Of a stretch of DNA of 27,898 nucleotides, positions 8,298 through 16,262 are shown one piece after another (the first letter of the stretch is position 1; each line of letters begins with the position of its first letter). Source of the DNA: Chara braunii. Its lineage: Eukaryota > Streptophyta > Charophyceae > Charales > Characeae. The stretch lies in the NCBI GenBank assembly GCA_003427395.1, contig BFEA01000019.1:4963708-4991605 (forward strand). Reading direction: 5' to 3'. Made by a program: the position numbers and the translations under genes. The notes below the pieces were generated by a model. The model saw nothing but the letters and a program-made list of their open reading frames with translations. It ran no database searches and was not told where the DNA came from.

Positions 8298-8530
8298 CAA
8301 TATACATACCCAGATTTGATTGAATGTCGATCTAATTAGACTAGTTACCAAATTGAGCTCGTAACAGTACTTCACAATTACAAAGTTTTCCTACAGCTAA
8401 AGAATAAGCATGTTCCCATTGCCATTATAGAAACATAATCTAATCGATCAAAATAAGGCGCAGCTTGTAGATAGGTTTTATACTCTATTATTTTTTCCAT
8501 ACCTCCATGAAGTAAACCAATATGTGGTTC
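8298..8530. other. Spacer after rrn18, possibly mitochondrial
   Basis: AT-rich sequence directly downstream of the rRNA end with no recognised gene. The mitochondrial 5S rRNA that follows 18S in many plants is not visible. It could be mitochondrial spacer carried along or part of repeat R. Confidence 0.35.
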
Positions 8531-8616
8531 CGAAACAAAGAAGATAGGGAACACAATATAGTATTAGACAATTTAGAGTTAGGTATAGTATAGAAAATTT
8601 AGCGTTCGGTTTCATT

Positions 8617-8632
8617 AGGATAAAAATAAGCT
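8617..8632. repeat. Target-site duplication of LINE A1, 5' copy
   Basis: aggataaaaataagct here is identical over 16 bp to 12634-12649, directly after the A1 poly-A tail. Repeat R copy I shows the uninterrupted site at 3592-3605 (aggataaacaagct followed by gaaattagttaaac). Confidence 0.92.
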
Positions 8633-11600
8633 ACACCCCACTGATAAGAAATTCTCTCTAATCAAGAAGAACCGAGCAAACCACACATCCATGTCGAGAA
8701 TCGACTTCTTTCTGATATTAGATTATCTACAGGGCACCATCAAAGATGCAGACATCCTAGCAGCAGCAACCTTCAAAGGCCTGGATCATAAACCTACACA
8801 CCTGCTCCTCAACTTCAACTGCCCGGTAGAGAAAGGCCAAGGCTTCTACAAAATAAACAACTCACTGCTGGCCACAAAGAGGTTAAACAAAGCAGTGGAA
8901 TGGAACTGGTACTTCCTCAGACAGGACCGGTCCAGACAGGTCGATAGACATAAGTGGTTCATCGACAGCTACACAGACCTAGCCCAAACCGTCTCTTCAT
9001 AGTCCAGAAGCATAGCAGGGTAAAGGAATTTCATAAAACAAGTACTCCAGACAGTCATGGAGATAGCCGAAGAAAACCTTATTTCTGACCCAGACAGCGA
9101 CTTCTACTACAACACGTTGACAGAAGCAAGGGAAAAGCTCAATGTATGGAGAAGGTGGGAGCTAAGAGGACTCCAAATCCGGGCAAGGATGACAGACTAC
9201 GAACTAAACGAATCCATGTCAAAGTTCTTCTTCACCAAGATCAAAAGCTAACACTAGGAACAATACGATAGAAGCGCTAAAAGACCCCACAGACGGAGGG
9301 ACAGCGAAGACGACGGGAACCGAGCTAGTGCAGATTGCGCGATCTTTCTACGCAGACCTCTACGAGGCCAAAACCCCATCAGCCAACTCATCAGCCCGCC
9401 AATACATGCTGTCCTACCTCGAGAGGACCATCACCCCTAAACAAGCGGAGGACCTTGACAAACCAATCACCTTAGATGAACTACACACAACACACACACA
9501 GATGGGGAATGACAAGGCCCCGGGCATAGATGGGATGTCCAAGGAATTCTGGATTCACTTCTAGCCCATCCTAGGAGAAGACCTCCAAAACTTCTTTCAT
9601 GACAGCAAGACCAAGGGCGGGCTAGGAGAAATACTCAGCACAAGCGTAGTATCCCTCCTTCACAAGAAAGGAGACAAGGACGACCTCAAGAACTACAGAC
9701 CGATATCCCTCCTAACAACCCCTTACAAAATCCTGGTAAAAACCCTGGCCAACAGGATAACTAACCTCACGGACAAATGCTTCCACATAGACCAGGCAGG
9801 CTTCATTCCAGGCAAATACATCCTAGACAACGTCATGGCATTGAACGAGGCGACAAAGAAAATCACAGAAAAAACGCATGAAGGCGGCAATCCTATTCTC
9901 CGACTTCGAAAAAGCCTAGGACCAGGTCAACTGGGAGTTCCTACACAACTGTATGGAGAAAATGGGCGTTGGTCCAGTCTTTAGGGAGTGGGTCAAAGTC
10001 CTTTACAGCGACGCTATAGGCAGAGTAAAAGTTAACAGAATTCTGTCCAACAACTACCCCATCTCCCGGTCGGTGCGTCAAGGAGACCCACTAGCCCTCC
10101 CTATCTTTCTGTTCATTATGGAGGCCATCGCATCTTTCCTCCGCAAAGACCCATCCATAGATCGCCTGACCGAACAAAACTTCAGCCCGCTTCACGACTT
10201 CGCCCTACCAACAACACTCATGTTCGCCGACGACCTCTAAGTGCTCATTCGAGCCAATAACTCCTCCTTCCAAGCACTAGTCAGGGCGATGGAAGCCTTC
10301 CGACTGGCCTCTGAAATGAGAGTCAACTGGAATAAGACCGAAGGGTGGTGGTTGGCCGACACCACCCCCCCACAGCCGCCCGAACCCGCCCCCCCCATGG
10401 CATGGTCCACAAGCGAAGAAGCCATACGTTACCTGGGAATCATGATCAACAGGGAAGGTACGTGGCCTGGCATGGGACAAAACCTGATAGCAAAAGCAAT
10501 AAAAAGACTGGACCCCTGCAAAAAAGCCCAGGCCTCCCTAATCGGGAGAGCCCTCATCATCAACACATCTATCTTCTTCACACTTTGGTACATGACCTCT
10601 ATCTGGTCGCCACCGGACGAGGACCTCAAAACCCTCCAATCAAAAGTAAGATGCTACCTGTGGACAAGCGACCCAAGTCGGACGACCTGCATCAACAAAG
10701 TAGCCTGGAAATACATCACACGTAAACCACAAGAGGGCGGTCTGGGGATTATCGACCCAAAACAAGAAGCGATCGCTCTACAGATGAAATGGGTAGTGAA
10801 GATTCTGACTCGACAATACATCCCTTGGACCAACTGGCCCTAGACAGCATACGCGACCTGGCCCCGGTCCAATCCCCCCACAACATGAGGGGACTGTTCT
10901 GGATTATGGCCAAGGGTTGGTCGATCAAGTCCCCCAGGAGGCCCACGCCTACCACCCCCGATCAGGCCCCAAGTACCACCAGACCAAAATCATACTGGGC
11001 CCCCACCCTGGCAGCCTGGCACCGGTTGTTACCCAGGAAACACGGCGCCCCCTCCAACAAGGAGGAGTACTCAAGCAACCTCTATTATGCAATCCATGGA
11101 TAAAAGACAGAAGTGGCAACCCGTGGTCCCTCCACCATAGGGATAGGAGATGGCTGTCCTGGGTAGAGAAAGGGGTGTGGCAGAAGATCGAGGCGAATGG
11201 AACACCGAACAGGAACTTCGCACCACACTGAAAGGGTGTCACAATCTAGACTCTAACCTCACGACCATGCTACAAAGCATACCAGCAAAATGGATCCCAC
11301 TCCTCAGAGAACGGTTCACCCGGAAGCCGGGAGACTGGGGACAACTCACCACTCAGACCCCCACAACAAAAGCCTTCAGATTTATAGAACAGATCTCAGG
11401 CCACAAGGCCAGTTTCATCTCTTTCCCAGTACTCAACCACAAGCTAAAAGACCTCGAAATCTCTAACCAAGACCCACAGACCGAAAACCCTGGAGACCTT
11501 CCAGCTGAGAAAAGTCAGGGTAACTCAAAACAAGTCACGGACCGTATTTCTACCTGAACTCGGCATCCAGGACCTAGAATTCGACCCTAAGGAATGGGTC

Positions 11601-12393
11601 TGGAAGAAGGACCAAGCCGGCAGGACACAAACCATAGCTGGGTACAGTGCAAAATTCGGCTACGAGCTAGGAATGCGAAACTCAGATCCCAACCCCAGAC
11701 TGATTGAGAAATGGATTAACATCCTCAACCTGGAACCACAAACTCGACTCACTATCCCATGGCCCCAATACCTGAACATCCGACCAATCAAAATCCGCAG
11801 TATGCAATGGCTGATCACCCACACAGCACTCCCGGTCAACAATTGGCTCCACATTAGAAGACAACACTCAGATATCAACAGCTCACCTCTCTGCACCCTC
11901 TGCAACACTGACTCAATAGAAGACATACCTCATTGCCTCCTCATCTGCCCGGAGGCGACCTGGTTCTGGAACAGGATCCGAACCCTATGGACCTCCCTAT
12001 TCTCTGCAACCCCCCCCAACCACCACTCCACAAACCATCCTCCTCCTATTCGAACCCCCCTCAAGTCTCGAAGGCAGCAAGAGCACCTAGTTCCTGCCAC
12101 TCAGCAAGCCGACACTATGGATGATCTGGAAAAGGAGATGCACCCACACAATCGAAGGTACAGAGGTTGCCAAGGAGGAAATGTGGGCAATACTAGTCAA
12201 GATGGCGGAAACTGAAATCCGGGCCAGATGGCGCAAGGTCATTGCAGCATCAAGGAGACTCCCTGAGGGACATGCAATCAGGAGAACAACATTCCACAAG
12301 GATTGGTTGATAAGGGGCAGAATAGCAAGCATAACGGGCAACCGCCTGATCTGGAAGAAATGGCACCAGCTTCCGCCCCCAAGAGTACGATGA
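8633..12393 (+). pseudogene. LINE A1 ORF2 remnant (endonuclease end, RT, zinc finger)
   Basis: Domain order: the end of an APE-type endonuclease (NHTSMSRIDFFL and GLDHKPTHLLL, 8670-8820); the RT thumb-side start with NDKAPGIDGMSKEFW (9508-9555); KNYRPISLL and HIDQAGFIPGKYILDNV (9690-9840); FEKA, stop, DQVNW (9905-9935); SRSVRQGDPLALPIF (10060-10110); and the catalytic FADD at 10223-10234, intact. After GRALIINTSIFFTLWY and GGLGIIDPK it reaches the finger PLCTLCNTDSIEDIPHCLLIC (C codons 11892, 11901, 11934, 11946; His 11931). Nonsense codons include TAG at 9562-9564 (Trp in A3), TAG at 9917-9919 (Tyr) and TAA at 10238-10240. Frame changes occur near 9003-9056, 9252-9327, 9875, 10800-10900, 11120, 11560 and 12150. 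An intact protein would nick DNA and copy its own RNA at the target; this one cannot be made. Confidence 0.9.
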
Positions 12394-12633
12394 CATGGTG
12401 AAAGCAACCCAGCAAGCCAAACAAGGCAGCAAAGCCACAGTCCTCTTCTTGACCATTATTGTTACAATCGACAGACCCCAAGGGGGTATCTGAGAGGAAG
12501 GAGACTAGGGCAAGCTGACAGTCAATCCTCCTGGACAGGGGAATAGGAACCGGACTGACGCTCCCCAGAATGGACATGGAGCCAGGACCATAAGGACCTG
12601 TTTAAACCAAAAAAAAAAAAAGAAAAAAAAAAA
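12394..12633 (+). other. LINE A1 3' UTR and poly-A tail
   Basis: Non-coding end of the element. Compared with A2 and A3 it lacks a block of roughly 100 bp between ctgacagtcaatcctcc and ggggaataggaacc. It ends ggaccataaggacctgttta followed by an A-rich run broken by a G. Confidence 0.8.
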
Positions 12634-12649
12634 AGGATAAAAATAAGCT
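12634..12649. repeat. Target-site duplication of LINE A1, 3' copy
   Basis: Identical over 16 bp to 8617-8632. Repeat R copy II resumes immediately after it. Confidence 0.92.
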
Positions 12650-12715
12650 CAAATTAGTTAAACTTTGGACACTTCCACTACTCCACTCAACCGTCGTGAA
12701 GTCTCCACCAACGCG
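12650..12715 (+). repeat. Repeat R copy II, right end
   Basis: caaattagttaaac, ctactccac and cgtgaaRtctc match copy I at about 3604-3672, so this is the continuation of the repeat interrupted by LINE A1. Confidence 0.65.
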
Positions 12716-12746
12716 GCCTGTGGTTTACATATGTAGACCAGATTCA

Positions 12747-12963
12747 AAACCTTGGACAAATGTGGAGCAGATTCATGCTATAGGCTGTTTCCGATGATCG
12801 AAACCTTGTACAAATGTGCACCAGACACATGCTGGCCAAGCCACTTTCAGCGGCTGCTATATCAAATGTGCTCATCCACATCCTTCTGTTTCGAAGCCCA
12901 CATGGTTGCAAATGCCATCCATTGCTCTAAACCTGGTCCAAACTTACAATTAGCCTCATGCTC
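12747..12963 (+). repeat. Three spaced copies of a ~34-bp motif shared with repeat R
   Basis: aaaccttggacaaatgtgg...attcatgct (12747-12779), aaaccttgtacaaatgtgc...acatgctgg (12801-12835) and aaacctggtccaaact...cctcatgct (12929-12963) follow one pattern. The same pattern occurs in the left arm of R at 2888-2922 and, split by the MITE, at 7789-7794 plus 7901-7927. No gene is recognised between 12716 and 13103. Confidence 0.5.
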
Positions 12964-13103
12964 CTCTTGGCCATTTCTAGCCGCTGTACACTGATCATGC
13001 CTATTGAGATCTTTCCCATCGGCCCCGCTCAGCTGTAATTGTGGTCCTCTGCGATAAATCTGACTGCACCTAATCAGATCCATGCATGCTAGTCTAGTCT
13101 GTC

Positions 13104-13422
13104 TGTCACACCCGTGGCGTAGAGGAGATGGGCAGAATGTGACACACAACCTTCTGCCCAAAAATCCCTTTCCGCCTTTCCTCTATTTATTCCACAGGAA
13201 AACCTGAGAAGGAACACCACAAAGATAAAGGTTACAGCACCCCGGAATAGCTATGGGGACAAGAAACGAGACCAAACAGCTGTATTGCAGGGGAAACAAA
13301 CAAATAAACCATGCGACACAACTTTACAAGGAGTTTCTTTCATATGTCAAGGGCTGAGGCCCTCTAATAAACAAGGGTCAAAAAACGGTCGTAAAAACAC
13401 CCTAAGAAATCTGGTTTCAGCA
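13104..13422 (+). mobile_element. Candidate solo LTR
   Basis: The 319-bp segment starts TGTCACACCC and ends TTTCAGCA. Both sides carry ctgtc (13099-13103 and 13423-13427), a perfect 5-bp duplication of the kind made by LTR-retrotransposon integrase. A TATA-like ctctatttatt lies near 13180 and AATAAA-type signals near 13303 and 13365. No gag, pol, primer site or second LTR is nearby, so it would be a solo LTR. Without a related full element this rests on the TG...CA ends and the duplication. Confidence 0.5.
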
Positions 13423-13533
13423 CTGTCCTGTAGATGGAGTCTCCGGTTCATGAAACGCTAGCATATGGTGCTTGCTTCGCTTGTTTTTCTCTCCATTTGT
13501 ACTTGAATTCTTTCCAACGATGGTTTAGAGAGG

Positions 13534-13544
13534 CACCACTATTC
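13534..13544. repeat. Target-site duplication of LINE A2, 3' side
   Basis: caccactattc followed by a T-run here is repeated exactly at 20258-20268, beyond the A2 5' end. The T-run is interrupted by a C at similar places in both copies. Confidence 0.8.
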
Positions 13545-13818
13545 TTTTTTTTTCTTTTTCTTTTTTTTCCCTTAAAAAGAAAAGAAAAGAAAAAAACAGG
13601 TCCTTATGGTCCTGGCTCCATATCCATTCTGGGGAGTGTCAGTCCAGTTCCTATTCCCCCGGCAAGTCAAAATAGCAGAATTACATCATTGCACACACAC
13701 ACGCCCCCTTCCATCTGGCCGAAGGGTCCCTGTTCAGCATTGATTACTCCACTGAATTGGAGGATTGACTGTCAGCTTGCCTTTCCCTGACTCCCCTCTC
13801 AGATCCCTCTATGGGAAT

Positions 13819-13871
13819 CTGTCAGTAAAACGAAAATGCTGACAGTCAATCTCTGTCAAGAAACAGAGATT
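13819..13871. other. Inverted repeats in the LINE A2 3' UTR
   Basis: ctgtcag/ctgacag (13819-13825, 13839-13845) and aatctctgt/acagagatt (13848-13856, 13863-13871) form two neighbouring hairpins. A longer 14-bp perfect pair, gattgactgtcagc/gctgacagtcaatc (13763-13776, 13838-13851), encloses the first. The hairpins are not preserved in A1. Confidence 0.5.
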
Positions 13872-13949
13872 AGGACTGACATAACCCTGGAACATCTCAT
13901 GTGGCTCTGAAGCCTTGCTGTTCGTTCCAGTGTGAATTCCTCATCTCCT

Positions 13950-14320
13950 GGGCAGCAGCCGAATTATGACATTACTGTTTTGGAAATTCACGGTGAAAGA
14001 CTGCTATAGGAAAATTCACCAAACGGTCAACACCACCAACATTATCGACCACCGGTGGCACAAAACGGCCATGCACACCTTTAAATGGTCAGGACATACC
14101 AATATGATGCCTACATCCCACAGGGCGCTACAATGGCAGATTATCTACAGCTGCCTACCGACACCCGATTGGATGGTGTCCAGATCACATATGGAGCAAA
14201 GAGGGGTACTCTCTCCCATTTACTCCTACTGTGGCGCCACCACGCAATGGCAGGTCGCGGATCTGGAGCACTACCTACTCTATTGCCTGATGATACGACA
14301 TTGCCATCTGATGTGTAATC
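13950..14320 (+). mobile_element. LINE B3 fragment (ORF2 C-terminal part)
   Basis: The plus frame 13966-14325 encodes RALQWQIIYSCLPTPDW, then MEQRGVLSPIYSYCG and LEHYLLYC. This parallels LRWQILHRCLPTNNW...LEQQGQALPWCSRC...IEHKFLQC of LINE B2. The first finger cysteine is changed to Tyr. The fragment interrupts LINE A2 between its ORF2 end and its 3' UTR. It has no poly-A tail and no clear duplication, so it may have arrived by another route than simple retrotransposition. Confidence 0.65.
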
Positions 14321-14764
14321 CATGAATCTCAGCTATCTTTCTGTAGCCCAACCAAATTCTCCTGAACTTTGATACCAGCTCTTGCTGCTTCTCCGGGTCT
14401 AGTTGGATCTGGAGACTTTCTTCCATTGGGATCGGATCTCGGTCTCCATCAGAAGTCGCGTTGTTGCCCATATCTGTTCACTCAGGCTGCTGGACTTGTC
14501 GATCGTTCTGCTGCAGTTCTCCTTCCAAATGACCCAACGTGTCACCTTCTCGATTATCCCGAACCAGATGCGTTCAGATTTGTTAAATTGAGCAGGAATG
14601 TTAGTCCATAGGAGTAATGGAGGAGGGGAAGAGGTGGTCCCAGAGTACTGAGGCTCTCGCCCATAAGTCAGTAGCGAATTTGCAGGTTATCAGACAGTGT
14701 ATTAGATCCTCCTGTTCATTGTCTGAGCAGACTAAACATTGTTCTGAACTATTTGGGTCTCTGG

Positions 14765-14912
14765 TAGACTCGCTACTCTTTCTACGGACGTGTAGCCACT
14801 CTTTCTACGGATGTGTAGCCACGAGTTCACTGGGAGGGCATTTATTTGCGTCGCTAGTAGACTCGCTACTCTTTCTACGGACGTGTAGCCACGAGTTCAC
14901 TGGGAGGGCATT
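14765..14912 (-). repeat. Nested tandem duplication inside the LINE A2 finger region
   Basis: A 93-bp unit is repeated (tagactcgctactctttcta starts at 14765 and again at 14858). Within the first unit a 23-bp piece, tctttctacggaYgtgtagc followed by cac, is itself doubled (to 14822). On the coding strand the outer repeat duplicates NALPVNSWLHVRRKS, the stretch just before the zinc ligands. The 93-bp copy keeps frame and the 23-bp copy does not. Confidence 0.85.
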
Positions 14913-16248
14913 GTATGCGATCAGCTATTGAAGGCTTCTGATCTTAACTACGCGTATGGATTTGTATTTCCGCCAGGGAAACTCGAAGATTGGTTCCATT
15001 CTTTGTCCTAGCAATTTGGTCCATCTTTCTTTGATTACAGGTCCGGGTCATTGTTTTCAGCAGCAACCTGTACCCCATTTTGACTGTGTACTGAGTTATG
15101 TGCCTGGGGGTCTTGCAGATTCTGTTACTGTCTAAGGGGGTCGAATCCTAGATCTTGAATTGCTGTGTCTATCTGGAACATACTCTTCGGCCAGATGCCC
15201 AGTACCCTTATTTTTCGAAGCATATATGAGTTCATGGTCTCTTCTTGTGGATCACTATTGCGGATGGACAGGGTTTTAGGGTTGGTCCAGTCTATTGGGA
15301 TGGAGGTGAAGACTCCTGCGAAGTCTGATGCAAGAGATCTGTAGTAGAATTGATTGGCTCTTTGTGGTACTGTTTCCTGGGTCAGTACTCCCCACTCCCC
15401 TGGTTTCCAAGAGAAGTCTCTTTTAATAGGTCCTTCCAGTCGACCAGAATGCTGTTGATTACTATTGTCAGATTCTCATCGCGGCGGTGACCGCCCTTTA
15501 GGCGTAACCTCAGTTGTTCCTCACCGATCCAATTTTTTCCCTCTTCATCCCGAATGTGACTCACCCACCAGACCCCGTGTGTGATCCAAGAGAGCCAGCG
15601 ATGCCCGTTTGCAAGTGACAGTGCATAACCCCCTACGTCCGTACACATTGGTTCCCGAACAGAGGCTGACGCAGGACTTCCTCTTTCGACTTCAGCTTTT
15701 TTACTTTTTTTGCCATCATTTCCCTCCAAATGCGGATGAGAGTTGTTCAGTAGTGGGTGGCAGGTTGCATATCGTTTGACGACGAGTTTGTAGGTCGTCT
15801 CCTTCTACCCATCTTTGGTGTCCACTCTTTGTTCATCACCCAAAACAGGCCAGCCATGTTCATTGGGCTCTGGACGGGGGCTATAGCTCTGATGCTATCG
15901 AGTGCTAGTTTGTGCCATGACAGTCTAAGCTGGGTTAGTAACTTGACTATCTATCCACAAGATCTGGAGGGCTTTGGTTTCCTATTTGGGATCGATTATC
16001 CCTAAACCCCACTTAGATGGCCTGCTCGTTATGTAGTGCCAGGCTATCTTAGGGATGTACTCCGTTTTGACCATAGGTATGCTCTGGCTCTACTGTTCAG
16101 CTCTTTGATAGTTTGGTCTGGTATAGTCCAGATGAAGGCGATATACCACATCATTGAAAAGATGGAGGTGTTAGTGGTTACAGCTCTTCCCTACAATGAG
16201 GTGAATGTGGTGCCCGACCTCCCCATTCTTTTGATTTGATTGGTCAGC

Positions 16249-16262
16249 AGGTTTTGTGCCAT
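16249..16262. repeat. Target-site duplication of LINE B2, 5' side
   Basis: aggttttgtgccat matches aggttatgtgccat at 19615-19628 (13/14) and is part of the LINE A2 ORF2 on the minus strand. Confidence 0.8.

Larger units (their letters stand above)
7729..8632 (+). repeat. Repeat R, copy II, left and central part (contains an rrn18 fragment)
   Basis: This is homologous to copy I at both ends (see 2832-3677). The left arm is interrupted by the MITE at 7796-7899, and the right arm is interrupted at 8632/8633 by LINE A1 and resumes at 12650. The right arm also has a local ~26-bp duplication (tagtattagacaatttag then tagtatagaaaatttagc, 8561-8612) that is absent from copy I. Without the two insertions, copy II is about 850 bp, very close to the 846 bp of copy I. 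Confidence 0.65.
8633..12633 (+). mobile_element. LINE A1, 5'-truncated L1-like retrotransposon
   Basis: This 4.0-kb insertion is bounded by a perfect 16-bp duplication and ends in an A-rich tail (about 12605-12634). It starts abruptly inside the endonuclease domain of ORF2, as shown by comparison with LINE A3, so it lost ORF1 and the front of ORF2 at integration. Its 3' UTR (12394-12604) is homologous to those of A2 and A3, sharing ctgacagtcaatc, ggaataggaacYgg and ccataagRacctgttt. The exact duplication suggests a comparatively recent insertion, although ORF2 already holds several stops and frameshifts. Confidence 0.92.
14320..16262 (-). pseudogene. LINE A2 ORF2 remnant, second half
   Basis: From 16262 downward the minus strand reads GMAQNLLTNQIKRM, GRAVTTNTSIFS, ARAYLW and WGLGIIDPK, then a TAG stop, then RWLSWITHGVWWVSHIRDEE and LRLRLKGGHRRDENL (15620-15480). 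It reaches a finger with CLVCSDNEQEDLIHCLITC (about 14720-14660) and TRLLMETEIRSQWKK (about 14480-14430). All match family A ORF2. The finger region was enlarged by tandem duplications (14765-14912) that break the frame. Multiple stops; not translatable. Confidence 0.85.
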
